This document shows, piece by piece, positions 25,621 through 38,680 of a stretch of 64,000 nt of DNA; the first letter of the stretch is position 1; the number at the start of each line of letters is the position of its first letter. The stretch comes from Stomorhina lunata. Its lineage: Eukaryota > Arthropoda > Insecta > Diptera > Rhiniidae. The stretch lies in contig OW121741.1 of the NCBI GenBank assembly GCA_933228675.1, positions 15,734,623 through 15,798,622 on the forward strand, in the 5' to 3' direction. The position numbers and the translations under genes were made by a program. The notes beneath the pieces are model-generated. The model ran no database searches. It was not told the DNA's origin and saw only the letters and a list, made by a program, of their open reading frames with translations.

Positions 25621-27290
25621 ATTAAATTTCTTTGTTACAGAGAATTGTAATCAAAAAATCTAAAGGAAATAATTGCAGTAAAACATTTTGCTAACATTGT
25701 TTTCTTAAGCTTTTAAAGTAAAGTTAAGTTCATGATTTATCAAAATAATCAAAGAGCTTTTTAATAGAACATTTTGATAAAGCTTCTTGAGTTGATATAT
25801 TTTTCTGAAAATGCATGAAACCAAATATTTTCAATACAAAAACTTTGTAAAAAGCTTTTTTATTTCAATATATTTAGACAGACTAAACAGCAAAAGCTTG
25901 AAAAATACTTTTTATTGAAAAAGTCTTTTTAGTGGAGAAAGGTTTTTTTTTGTTAAAAAAAACTTTTTAAGATCAAAGATTTTTAATAAAAAAACTTCAT
26001 TGTAAAAATATTTTTCATTTAAAAGCTTTTTAGCTAAAAAAAATATTTAGTAAAAGTTTTCTAGTAAAAAAAGCTTTTTTTCTCATAAAATTTATTTCTA
26101 TTTTCTACCTTAAGCTTCTGACATTTTTTCGACATTTAAATTCATTTAGTCAAGATATAAAATCCCTCACTACTTGACACATTCTATCCAGTCATTTTTT
26201 AATTCTTTTTCTCTTCTTTTCAATATGTTTTCATCCAGTTTTTGTCTATTACCCTAAATGAAAACATAAGAATCATTTCATAGATACATATGTATGTATA
26301 TATGTATGTATCTATGTATGTATGTTCATAAACGTGTCAATTGTTTGTCTTGCCAAATTGAATAAACATGACATTTCATATCACTTTGACATTTTAATGA
26401 ATTAATGAAATTGTACGTTAAGGAAAAAGAACTCAAAAATGTTTCTACATATTTTTTTCATAAATTGTATCACAAGACAAGAATTTGTGTCTTTTTATCT
26501 ACGAAATATTATATTATAAAGTCTAGAGACAAGCCAGAGATTGAGGAAAGGGACTTAGGGAAGAGTCTAGGGGAGTTTGTAAAAGAAAACTCATATGCTT
26601 TTTAATAGCATGAAAATATTTTAAGTTTTTATTAAACCCGACTTGAAAGTAGAAGAAGGCATGAGTTGTATGAGTCTTAAGGAATGACGTCGAAATTTTT
26701 GTTTATACGAATTTGCCTTGAAATAAAATTTTTGTGCGTAGTTTTTGTAGCATTTTTTTCTATGTTTTTGTTTGGCTTTTATGAAAATATAATGTCTAAA
26801 ATGTCTGTTCGTTAAAAATCGGTAGGGAGGTAGGGAGAGAGAGAGTAATGGGGAAAAAAGTTAACTATTTTGACAGCTGTCAGTACATGACATTGTAGTT
26901 ATTTTGTTTTACGGTTTTAATTTTAAAGCAACAAATTTATGGAAGGAATTGAATTTTGTTTTAAAGAATTTGTATTAAGAAGAAAAGCTTTAAGGAAAGC
27001 TTTTGTGGTTTAGTTTTTATAATAAAAATTAATATTACTAAAAATTTTTATGTAAATTACGATTAGTTGTCTAAAACTAAGTCTAAGACTCATCGAAAAT
27101 GACAAAATCAATTTTAGGACCTCAGAATTGAACTAGAATTTAAAACCAAAGACTTAAATATTGACCATCTTAGTTCTTATATGATTTCTGACTCTATAAG
27201 ACCTTAATTAATTTAAAATTGAAGAAATCCTTCATTGATCCCTTAAAGACTTAGCCAAGACAACAACCGCATTATAAACTTATATGAAAT
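25621..27290. other. Decayed repeats then unique stretch; TATG microsatellite
   Basis: To about 26090 the DNA is still rich in AAGCTTTTT. A (TATG)n-type microsatellite with ATATGTATGTATATATGTAT lies at about 26287-26325. A perfect 12-bp palindrome TGACAGCTGTCA (E-box core CAGCTG) is at 26871-26882, next to a GGGAGG/GAGA purine tract at 26821-26847. A 66-codon plus-strand frame at 26405 has no recognisable domain. Confidence 0.5.
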
Positions 27291-30060
27291 ACAGAAATTG
27301 AAGTAGTTTTACCTAAAAGTTCATATCTTTGTAACTAGTGGATCGATGTAAATGATTTCTTTAGCAAAGATGATCTAGAGAAGCTATTCTAGTGATCTTA
27401 AAGAAAATCAGATCCATAAAGCTCATTCAGTCAAATAATTTTTCTATAGTAAGCAAAATTGTAGTAGTTTTACCTAAAAGTTGATATCTTTGTAACTAGT
27501 GGATCGATGTAAATGATTTCTTTAGCAAAGATGATCTAGAGAAGCTATTCTAGTGATATTAAAGAAAATCAGAAACATAAAGCTTATACTGTCTAAAACT
27601 TTTTTCATAGAAAGTACAAAATTAATTGAAATCACTTAATATTTTGAATTCAAACTGTTTAAGCCTTATGTTCCTCAGTTCAACAGATTTTGGTTTGAAT
27701 CGAATAATTTATGGGTCAAAGTTAATCCTAAGAGAGCTTTTTACAATTTAGGGTTAAAAATATCATAAATGATCTAAATCAAGCTTAAAAGTTTTCTTTA
27801 TAATCTTAATATCTCGGTAACTTAAAGACAAACTTCTGCTTATTCTGTGGAAAATGAAAGCAAGAAACTACTTTTAAATGCCCAAGTAATCAAATTCTTT
27901 ATCATGGAAAAAACGTCAATCCATGTAATGAGATATATAAGATCCACATTAAGATTGAACGATCTCTTTGTCATATTATTATCATTTTATTTTTGAAGTA
28001 AACTTCTTCTTCTAGTATGAAATGCTTAAAAATGTCTTAAAAGTCGGTTCTTCGCTAGGCCCTTCAAAAGAAATAACCAAGACCTACTTTTTATGCTTAA
28101 GTGGTTTAACTCCAGTGTTTATATCTTTGAAAACAATGAATCGATTTGAATGATATCTTCAGCAAAGTAAAACTAGTTAAAGCATTCTATCTATCCAAAA
28201 GAAAATTATTTCTGTAGTTGTTCTATATTCTTCAAATTTTTCTTCTTAACTCTAAATTTATTAAGAAAAAAGTATAACATTCATAACTTGTTAACCACTG
28301 GACCGATCTGAACGATTTGTGTAGAGAAACTTCTACTACTTCTTGAGAAAGTTATAGTCAGAAACTTCTATATGACCGTTTAAATAATCAAATCTTCTAT
28401 GATCCCTTATATGCATATAAGGTCTGATGTTTATACCAAAACGTTTATATCTTTGAAACCAATTAACCGATTTGAATAATTTCATTAGCGAACTTAAACT
28501 AGATAAAGCATCTCATCAATGTAAATGAAAATTATTTTGGAAGTTTCTAAATAGCCCTCCCTTTTTCATCATGGCTTCAAATTTTGCACTTTAACGTTTA
28601 TAACTAGGAAACCACTGAACCGATTTCTTCACTAAAGCTTAGCTAGAGAAACTTCTACTATTTCTTTGGAAAATAAAAGCAAAAAAATGTTTTATCAATG
28701 TCAACTGATCTAAACTTTTATGGGTTCTTATATGCAAGTGATGTTTATACTAAAGCTTTAATATCTTTCAAACCAATGAACCGATATATATGATTTCTTA
28801 AGCAAATTTGATCTAGATAAAGTATTCTTACTACTTAAAAGAAAATTTTATTTCATAATCCGAATGTAGGCTCAAAATTTTTCATTTTTATAAAACCAAT
28901 AACATGAAATGGGTAATTTTCACTTTAAAGTTGATAACTTGAAAACCTTTAGACCGATTTTAATGATTTCTTCAGTAAAGTTTACCTAGAAAAACTTCTA
29001 CTACTCCTTTGAAAAATGAAAGACACAAACTAATTTATCCGCTTCCAAATTAGCGAATCTTTTATGGGTCTTTATACTCATATGCATATGACCCAGATGT
29101 TTGTACTAAAATGTTAATATCTTTCAAACCAATTAAGCGATTTCAATGATATCTTCAGCGAACTTAATCTTGGCAAAGCTTTCTTTCTCTCTGAATGAAA
29201 TTCAGTTACATAGTTTTAATACAGTTCCAAAATTTTTCAACATAACTTCAAGATTAAAGTAAAAACTTGAATATGATATTGGATATAAAAGTATTTGCAT
29301 TTTATAGTCCACAACTTGAAAACCGCTTCTTCGTTAAAGTTTACCCAAATAAATTTCTAATACTTCTTTGGAAAATGAAAACCAGAAACTGCCTTATTAA
29401 AGTCCAAATGATCGAATTTTCTACTGGTCTTCTATGTTTATATCCCTGACTACTTGTACTAAATCTTTTATATCTTTTAAACTGCAGAGATACTTCTATT
29501 ACTTCTTTGGAAAATGAAAACCAGAAACAGCTTTATTAACTTCCAAATAATCGGCAATTCTATGGGTTTGTATATTTATATAACCCTGATACTTGTACTA
29601 AATTGTTTATAACTTTTAAACTAAAGAACCGATTTAAATGAGTTCTTCAGCAAAGTTAATCTGAACAAAGCATTCCTTCTAACTAGAAGAATCTTAGTTT
29701 TCATAGTTTCATAGTTTTTATATAGGCTCAAAATTTTTCACCTTAAAAAAAGTTTGTATAATATTGGTTATAGAAGTAGTTGCACTTTAGCGTCCACAAC
29801 TTGAAAATCACTCGACCGATTTGAATGATTTATTCAGCAAAATAATTCTAGATAAAACATTCTATCTATTTTAAAATAGTATAGTTTTGTTGTTTTAATA
29901 TAGCCCCGAAATTGTTCAACATAACTTCATACTTAAAAAATATATTTAATATATTGGTTATAAAAGTATTTTCACTTTAACGTTCATAACTTGAAAACCT
30001 CCGAACCGATTTTAATAATTTCTTCGACAAAGTTAAACTAGACAAACTATTTCAGCTATC
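27291..30060 (+). repeat. Decayed 160-190-bp tandem family with ACCGATTTGAATGATTTC core
   Basis: At least a dozen diverged units carry (A/G)ACCGATTTGAATGATTT, then CTTCAGCAAAG and CTAGA(T/G)AAAGC. Landmarks lie near 27342, 27502, 28140, 28300, 28467, 28618, 28779, 28951, 29137, 29628, 29813 and 30004, mostly 150-190 bp apart. The first two units (27300-27600) are nearly identical with a period of about 161 bp, and the others are strongly diverged. Between cores there are TTTATATCTTTGAAACC and CTTTGGAAAATGAAA blocks. There are frequent stops and no consistent frame, so it is not a gene family. Confidence 0.88.
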
Positions 30061-31841
30061 TAAAATAAAATCAATTGCCTTAAGTTTACTCAGGCTTTAT
30101 TTTTTTTTCTCATAACTTGGAATTTTTTTTTTTAAATTTCAGTAATAAAAATTTTTTTTCTTATTTTTTATTTCCCATTATTTTTGTGCCATTATACCTT
30201 TTAACAAATCTCCCATAAATTGCAATTATCTTTTTAATGTCTTAACAGTTTTGTATATTTCTTACAATTTGAGGTTTATTTCCATGTTGAAATCATAATG
30301 AAGTTGAAACACAAGTCGTTACCCGATAGGGGGTAGACATTAAAAAACAGCTTCTGGTTACAAAACAAATAGCTTTAATCTGAAAACATATTTTTTATAA
30401 TCTTTTTAAAAACAACACAAATTTCTAACTAATTGTTTAATATTAATTGCCATACCTTGAGATATAAGTTTAATATAATTTCTTCTTTTTTCTTAACTTA
30501 TCTTTTTAGATCTCCTGCTATTTGTATAACAAATATCTATTAGAAAGAAACACAAGAAAACCACTGCCTGCTATTACAAAATTTTTACATAATTATGACC
30601 CTTATCAGCATAGTGCTGTATCAATCTACACATACACATGGATTCGATATAGGTAAGTCTATAGTATTATCTTTAAAACAAAATCTAGTCAAAAGTCTAG
30701 GCTGATTAGACTTAATATGTCTATACATCAGTCCGTCTATCTGTCTGTCCTTCCATTCATACGTCCGTCTATATGTCTGTCCTTCCATCCATCCGTCTGT
30801 CCTTCCTACTTTACTCTGGCTTTCATCTTCATTAACCACTTCCAATATTTCTTCTCACTACCATTTTTATCTGTTAAGCCCCCTAGTGCTTTTTCTCTAA
30901 AATGTTAATACTTTTTATAGTAAAAATATTATCTTATGTTTAATTGTCATTAACTATTTGTTGGAGTTATAAATATGCCAATGCCTTTTTTTTGGTTTCA
31001 ACCTCAGCAGAAGCTTCTATTTAGTTCGTTTGCAGTTTGTTGCAAGTAAAAATTCGAATAAAACCTCAGAAAAACTTCAAGTCTTGCCATAATTTTGCTA
31101 ACAGCAGGGGGTGTTTTAAAGAAGCAACAAAAAACTTTATCTTTCGAAAGTAAGCACTACAAGAAAAAGAAGCTCTAAAGCAATTGCCCAAACCTTCAAG
31201 TGAAACCTCAAAGAAATTCCTTAAATTCCCTCGCCACTCTCGTCTTTCTTTGTCTTTCGTTGCTAACAATCTACATTAAAAAAATTGCTCTTATGGTTTT
31301 TTAATGGTTTTTTACACGGTTGGCGGTTTTATGCAAAAAAAAAAAGAAAACCTCGTCTTATGAAAAAAAGGAAAAAGCCAAAACAGCAAGTTGCATTTTA
31401 ATGCAAAACATTTCGTTTTCTTTTCTTTCTATAGCATCCATTTAACTATTGACATTTTTATGGGGTGATGTTAAGTTTTACATACAAGCCTTTTTTTGCT
31501 TTTTTCGTAATTCCGGACCAAAAAAAGGAAACCTGAAACTAACGATGAAATATGACATAAATGTTTTTGGAATAAGACCAAAAAAAAGCTATAAAAGAAA
31601 CTTTAAGTCATTTGGAGTTCTATGAGCAAAGCTAGCCTTAGTTCACGTTCAACTCCAGTTCAATTCCAGTTCAATTTCTTCTAATCTACTTGCATTTAAG
31701 TTCCGAATCAGCTCAATTTATTACGAAAACCCCATTCGTTATGCTGTCGTGCAAATTTTTCTCATTTAATGGTTATCTTGAATTCAGTTTCTGTTCCATT
31801 CCAATTCATTTCAAAATTTGGGTAAAAGAAACTTTAGTTAT
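30061..31841. other. Unique stretch with CCGT/CTGT simple sequence; no gene seen
   Basis: A pyrimidine-rich simple-sequence tract (GTCCGTCTATCTGTCTGTCC and similar) lies at about 30728-30810. The stretch from 31000 to 31830 is less AT-rich and unique. It carries a 67-codon minus-strand frame (31066-31269) without a recognisable domain. Close to the array, 31632-31680 shows degenerate TTCAACTCCAGTTCAATTCC units, which may be precursors of the neighbouring minisatellite. Confidence 0.5.
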
Positions 31842-34800
31842 ATCTAGTCTAGTTCTGTTCTAGTTCTGTTCTAGTTCTGTTCTAGTTCTGTTCTAGTTCT
31901 GTTCTAGTTCTGTTCTAGTTCTGTTCTAGTTCTGTTCTAGTTCTGTTCTAGTTCTGTTCTAGTTCTGTTCTAGTTCTGTTCTAGTTCTGTTCTAGTTCTG
32001 TTCTAGTTCTGTTCTAGTTCTGTTCTAGTTCTGTTCTAGTTCTGTTCTAGTTCTGTTCTAGTTCTGTTCTAGTTCTGTTCTAGTTCTGTTCTAGTTCTGT
32101 TCTAGTTCTGTTCTAGTTCTGTTCTAGTTCTGTTCTAGTTCTGTCTAGTCTGTTCTAGTTCTGTTCTAGTTCTGTTCTAGTTCTGTTCTAGTTTCTGTTC
32201 TAGTTCTGTTCTAGTTCTGTTCTAGTTCTGTTCTAGTTCTGTTCTAGTTCTGTTCTAGTTTTGTTCTAGTTCTGTTCTAGTTCTGTTCTAGTTCTGTTCT
32301 AGTTCTGTTCTAGTTCTGTTCTAGTTCTGTTCTAGTTCTGTTCTAGTTCTGTTCTAGTTCTGTTCTAGTTCTGTTCTAGTTCTGTTCTAGTTCTGTTCTA
32401 GTTCTGTTCTAGTTCTGTTCTAGTTCTGTTCTAGTTCTGTTCTAGTTCTGTTCTAGTTCTGTTCTAGTTCTGTTCTAGTTCTGTTCTAGTTCTGTTCTAG
32501 TTCTGTTCTAGTTCTGTTCTAGTTCTGTTCTAGTTCTGTTCTAGTTCTGTTCTAGTTCTGTTCTAGTTCTGTTCTAGTTATGTTCTAGTTCTGTTCTAGT
32601 TCTGTTCTAGTTCTGTTCTAGTTCTGTTCTAGTTCTGTTCTAGTTCTGTTCTAGTTCTGTTCTAGTTCTGTTCTAGTTCTGTTCTAGTTCTGTTCTAGTT
32701 CTGTTCTAGTTCTTTTCTAGTTCTGTTCTAGTTCTGTTCTAGTTCTGTTCTAGTTCTGTTCTAGTTCTGTTCTAGTTCTGTTCTAGTTCTGTTCTAGTTC
32801 TGTTCTAGTTCTGTTCTAGTTCTGTTCTAGTTCTGTTCTAGTTCTGTTCTAGTTCTGTTCTAGTTCTGTTCTAGTTCTGTTCTAGTTCTGTTCTAGTTCT
32901 GTTCTTGTTCTGTTCTAGTTCTGTTCTAGTTCTGTTCTAGTTCTGTTCTAGTTCTGTTCTAGTTCTGTTCTAGTTCTGTTCTAGTTCTCTGTTCTAGTTC
33001 TGTTCTAGTTCTGTTCTAGTTCTGTTCTAGTTCTGTTCTAGTTCTGTTCTAGTTCTGTTCTAGTTCTGTCTAGTTTCTGTTCTAGTTCTGCTCTAGTTCT
33101 GCTTCTAGTTCTGCTTCTAGTTCTGTTCTAGTTCTGTTCTAGTTCTGTTCTAGTTCTGTTCTAGTTCTGTTCTAGTTCTGTTCTAGTTCTGTTCTAGTTC
33201 TGTTCTAGTTCTGTTCTAGTTCTGCTCTAGTTCTGCTCTAGTTCTGTTCTAGTTCTGTTCTAGTTCTGTTCTAGTTCTGTTCTAGTTCTGTTCTAGTTCT
33301 GTTCTAGTTCTGTTCTAGTTCTGTTCTAGTTCTGTTCTAGTTCTGTTCTAGTTCTGTTCTAGTTCTGTTCTAGTTCTGTTCTAGTTCTGTTCTAGTTCTG
33401 TTTCTAGTTCTGTTCTAGTTCTGTTCTAGTTCTGTTCTAGTTCTGTTCTAGTTCTGTTCTAGTTCTGTTCTAGTTCTGTTCTAGTTCTGTTCTAGTTCTG
33501 TTCTAGTTCTGTTCTAGTTCTGTTCTAGTTCTGTTCTAGTTCTGTTCTAGTTCTGTTCTAGTTCTGTTCTAGTTCTGTCTAGTTCTGTTCTAGTTCTGTT
33601 CTAGTTCTGTTCTAGTTCTGTTCTAGTTCTGTTCTAGTTCTGTTCTAGTTCTGTTCTAGTTCTGTTTCTAGTTCTGTTCTAGTTCTGTTCTAGTTCTGTT
33701 CTAGTTCTGTCTAGTTCTGTTCTAGTTTCTGTTCTAGTTCTGTTCTAGTTCTGTTCTAGTTCTGTTCTAGTTCTGTTCTAGTTCTGTTCTAGTTCTGTTC
33801 TAGTTCTGTTCTAGTTCTGTTCTAGTTCTGTTCTAGTTCTGTTCTAGTTCTGTTCTAGTTCTGTTCTAGTTCTGTTCTAGTTCTGTTCTAGTTCTGTTCT
33901 AGTTCTGTTCTAGTTCTGTTCTAGTTCTGTTCTAGTTCTGTTCTAGTTCTGTTCTAGTTCTGTTCTAGTTCTGTTCTAGTTCTGTTCTAGTTCTGTTCTA
34001 GTTCTGTTCTAGTTCTGTTCTAGTTCTGTTCTAGTTCTGTTCTAGTTCTGTTCTAGTTCTGTTCTAGTTCTGTTCTAGTTCTGTTCTAGTTCTGTTCTAG
34101 TTCTGTTCTAGTTCTGTTCTAGTTCTGTTCTAGTTCTGTTCTAGTTCTGTTCTAGTTCTGTTCTAGTTCTGTTCTAGTTCTGTTCTAGTTCTGTTCTAGT
34201 TCTGTTCTAGTTCTGTTCTAGTTCTGTTCTAGTTCTGTTCTAGTTCTGTTCTAGTTCTGTTCTAGTTCTGTTCTAGTTCTGTTCTAGTTCTGTTCTAGTT
34301 CTGTTCTAGTTCTGTTCTAGTTCTGTTCTAGTTCTGTTCTAGTTCTGTTCTAGTTCTGTTCTAGTTCTGTTCTAGTTCTGTTCTAGTTCTGTTCTAGTTC
34401 TGTTCTAGTTCTGTTCTAGTTCTGTTCTAGTTCTGTTCTAGTTCTGTTCTAGTTCTGTTCTAGTTCTGTTCTAGTTCTGTTCTAGTTCTGTTCTAGTTCT
34501 GTTCTAGTTCTGTTCTAGTTCTGTTCTAGTTCTGTTCTAGTTCTGTTCTAGTTCTGTTCTAGTTCTGTTCTAGTTCTGTTCTAGTTCTGTTCTAGTTCTG
34601 TTCTAGTTCTGTTCTAGTTCTGTTCTAGTTCTGTTCTAGTTCTGTTCTAGTTCTGTTCTAGTTCTGTTCTAGTTCTGTTCTAGTTCTGTTCTAGTTCTGT
34701 TCTAGTTCTGTTCTAGTTCTGTTCTAGTTCTGTTCTAGTTCTGTTCTAGTTCTGTTCTAGTTCTGTTCTAGTTCTGTTCTAGTTCTGTTCTAGTTCTGTT

Positions 34801-35391
34801 CTAGTTCTGTTCTAGTTCTGTTCTAGTTCTGTTCTAGTTCTGTTCTAGTTCTGTTCTAGTTCTGTTCTAGTTCTGTTCTAGTTCTGTTCTAGTTCTGTTC
34901 TAGTTCTGTTCTAGTTCTGTTCTAGTTCTGTTCTAGTTCTGTTCTAGTTCTGTTCTAGTTCTGTTCTAGTTCTGTTCTAGTTCTGTTCTAGTTCTGTTCT
35001 AGTTCTGTTCTAGTTCTGTTCTAGTTCTGTTCTAGTTCTGTTCTAGTTCTGTTCTAGTTCTGTTCTAGTTCTGTTCTAGTTCTGTTCTAGTTCTGTTCTA
35101 GTTCTGTTCTAGTTCTGTTCTAGTTCTGTTCTAGTTCTGTTCTAGTTCTGTTCTAGTTCTGTTCTAGTTCTGTTCTAGTTCTGTTCTAGTTCTGTTCTAG
35201 TTCTGTTCTAGTTCTGTTCTAGTTCTGTTCTAGTTCTGTTCTAGTTCTGTTCTAGTTCTGTTCTAGTTCTGTTCTAGTTCTGTTCTAGTTCTGTTCTAGT
35301 TCTGTTCTAGTTCTGTTCTAGTTCTGTTCTAGTTCTGTTCTAGTTCTGTTCTAGTTCTGTTCTGTTCTATTCTATTCTAGTTTCGTTTCAG
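31842..35391 (+). repeat. 11-bp minisatellite (TTCTAGTTCTG)n, about 320 copies
   Basis: About 3.55 kb of near-perfect 11-bp repeats, TTCTAGTTCTG on the plus strand. Variants (single-base changes, 1-3-base indels such as CTGTCTAG, GTTTCTG and GCTTCTAG) cluster between about 32140 and 33730, while roughly 33760-35360 is almost perfectly homogeneous. Because 11 is not a multiple of 3, every frame cycles through the TAG of TTCTAG every 33 bases, and the complement also meets a TAG, so no strand can be coding. The right edge decays through TTCTATTCTAGTTTCG. The same unit lies inverted at 36993-38680. Confidence 0.99.
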
Positions 35392-36992
35392 CTCTGTTTT
35401 ATTTTTGCTCATTTTCTTCTTATTCTGTTCCGCTTTTTATTTTATTACTTTGGTTTGATTTTTTTGGCCATTAAAATCAATTTATTTCCTTCATCATTTC
35501 TAGCCATTTCTAATTAAATATTTAATTGATTTTTTATTATAATTTCACCACAATATCTTTAGTATCTTATTAACAGTATTTAGATATTAATAGACATTGA
35601 AATAACCTCGATCTTTATAAATACTTAATATCACATAAACTTTAACAAATTTACAACTCATTATATTAAGCAGTTATAAGTATATCGTATGTATATATCC
35701 AATATAAACTGATTATCTGTTGAAATTATTCACATGAATAACAAAAGTTAACTTGAAATTTATGTGAAATAAATTATATAATTCGTACAAATGTACTCGA
35801 ACTCATATGTTGATGAAAATTCTATGTACATATGTATCACGAAGTATATGAATGGATATCATTAATATTACAACATTTTGAATTCAATAAATAACTAATG
35901 ATTATAAATAAAGTTTCTATTGGCTGCAGTAAAACCAAATAGGAAATTGTTTTTCCATAAAATATTGTTATGTAGATGAAAATGAAAGAGATACTTAACT
36001 AAATATTAAAACTAGTCAAGCATTAAGTGAGTCAGTCAACTAAAGGATATGATTTCTTTAGACTGTTCGTCCGACAGTACGTCTGTCCCTCCGTCAGTCA
36101 GTTTGTTTTGACTAGATATAAGTATTTTTGAGAATTGTAATATGAATTCCCAACCAATATGTTACGATATAATCATTTATTAAGAGACTCTTGTTAAATC
36201 ATTTGATCTACAAGACAACATAAACCATTTTACATACAAATATTCATGTTGAAAGTAAATTACATATACGAGTAGTACCATAAATGTCCGTCCGTCCTTA
36301 CCTCTGTCTATCTGCTGCCTTGACTATGTAAATTTTCATCACATTTAAAACGATTTTGTATACAAATCTCTGCGCTTATGCACAAAAAGTAACCAAATTG
36401 AAGGAAGTCTTGGCAAAACAGCAAAAAAAAAGGTTGACTTTATTGAGTTTAACAAATTATGCAGAGATATCATTGTTACCAATAAATATACAATTTTTTT
36501 TCATGTTGCTCTTGGTAATGTTGAAAGGAAGGCAACATACAAAAAAAAAGGAACATCATCAACAGTAGTTACAAGTATAACAAACATCAGCTTCACATTC
36601 ATACATATATCCAACAGAGTTACAAAACTTTTCTAACATACATATCTTTATTGTTCAGCAATCATACAGTCCGTCCGTCTTTTTAACTATCAGTTATTTG
36701 GTTGCAAAGTACTCAATTTTCGTATGTCGGAATATAAAGAGATTTTGTTGGCAGTTTATCTTACATACGTGCAACATACAAAAGAAAATTGTAGATGCAA
36801 CAAAAATTTTCCATGTGAATGCACAACAAAACTTAACAATACAAATCTTAGATATGTCAGTCCGTCCAGCTCTACAAAACATATAAGAACTACATTTGAG
36901 GGTAAAGTTAGAAAAAATCCAAAATCTACTTATTGAGGGATATTGAATACAAAAGGAAGAAAGGATTTGAAAACAAACACTGAGGAAAACTT
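35392..36992. other. Unique ~1.6-kb spacer between inverted minisatellites
   Basis: Non-repetitive AT-rich DNA that would form the loop of a hairpin between the two opposed 11-bp arrays. It holds several separate CCGTCCGTC-type runs (about 36068-36105, 36286-36298, 36670-36680, 36860-36868). Overlapping short frames on both strands at 36694-36936 have no recognisable domain. No transposon ends or gene signature were seen. Confidence 0.55.
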
Positions 36993-38680
36993 AGGACAGA
37001 ACGAGAGCAAAACTAGAACAGAACAAGAACAGAACTAGAACAGAACTAGAACAGAACAGAACTAGAACAGAACTAGAACAGAACTAGAACAGAACTAGAA
37101 CAGAACTAGAACAGAACTAGAACAGAACTAGAACAGAACTAGAACAGAACTAGAACAGAACTAGAACAGAACTAGAACAGAACTAGAACAGAACTAGAAC
37201 AGAACTAGAACAGAACTAGAACAGAACTAGAACAGAACTAGAACAGAACTAGAACAGAACTAGAACAGAACTAGAACAGAACTAGAACAGAACTAGAACA
37301 GAACTAGAACAGAACTAGAACAGAACTAGAACAGAACTAGAACAGAACTAGAACAGAACTAGAACAGAACTAGAACAGAACTAGAACAGAACTAGAACAG
37401 AACTAGAACAGAACTAGAACAGAACTAGAACAGAACTAGAACAGAACTAGAACAGAACTAGAACAGAACTAGAACAGAACTAGAACAGAACTAGAACAGA
37501 ACTAGAACAGAACTAGAACAGAACTAGAACAGAACTAGAACAGAACTAGAACAGAACTAGAACAGAACTAGAACAGAACTAGAACAGAACTAGAACAGAA
37601 CTAGAACAGAACTAGAACAGAACTAGAACAGAACTAGAACAGAACTAGAACAGAACTAGAACAGAACTAGAACAGAACTAGAACAGAACTAGAACAGAAC
37701 TAGAACAGAACTAGAACAGAACTAGAACAGAACTAGAACAGAACTAGAACAGAACTAGAACAGAACTAGAACAGAACTAGAACAGAACTAGAACAGAACT
37801 AGAACAGAACTAGAACAGAACTAGAACAGAACTAGAACAGAACTAGAACAGAACTAGAACAGAACTAGAACAGAACTAGAACAGAACTAGAACAGAACTA
37901 GAACAGAACTAGAACAGAACTAGAACAGAACTAGAACAGAACTAGAACAGAACTAGAACAGAACTAGAACAGAACTAGAACAGAACAGAACTAGAACAGA
38001 ACTAGAACAGAACTAGAACAGAACTAGAACAGAACTAGAACAGAACTAGAACAGAACTAGAACAGAACTAGAACAGAACTAGAACAGAACTAGAACAGAA
38101 CTAGAACAGAACTAGAACAGAACTAGAACAGAACTAGAACAGAACTAGAACAGAACTAGAACAGAACTAGAACAGAACTAGAACAGAACTAGAACAGAAC
38201 TAGAACAGAACTAGAACAGAACTAGAACAGAACTAGAACAGAACTAGAACAGAACTAGAACAGAACTAGAACAGAACTAGAACAGAACTAGAACAGAACT
38301 AGAACAGAACTAGAACAGAACTAGAACAGAACTAGAACAGAACTAGAACAGAACTAGAACAGAACTAGAACAGAACTAGAACAGAACTAGAACAGAACTA
38401 GAACAGAACTAGAACAGAACTAGAACAGAACTAGAACAGAACTAGAACAGAACTAGAACAGAACTAGAACAGAACTAGAACAGAACTAGAACAGAACTAG
38501 AACAGAACTAGAACAGAACTAGAACAGAACTAGAACAGAACTAGAACAGAACTAGAACAGAACTAGAACAGAACTAGAACAGAACTAGAACAGAACTAGA
38601 ACAGAACTAGAACAGAACTAGAACAGAACTAGAACAGAACTAGAACAGAACTAGAACAGAACTAGAACAGAACTAGAACA
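36993..38680 (-). repeat. Inverted 11-bp minisatellite (CAGAACTAGAA)n, about 150 copies
   Basis: About 1.69 kb of 11-bp repeats reading CAGAACTAGAA on the plus strand, the exact reverse complement of the unit at 31842-35391. The array is strikingly homogeneous: apart from degenerate copies in the first 60 bp, the main irregularity is a shortened CAGAACAGAACTAG at about 37980-37991. It stops abruptly at 38680 (AACTAGAACAAAAGC). It is opposed to the upstream array across a 1.6-kb spacer. Confidence 0.99.

Noticed and set aside
31842..35391. Telomeric repeat
   Set aside because: The 11-bp TTCTAGTTCTG unit is not TTAGG or a known dipteran telomere element, it is interstitial, and it is paired with an inverted copy.
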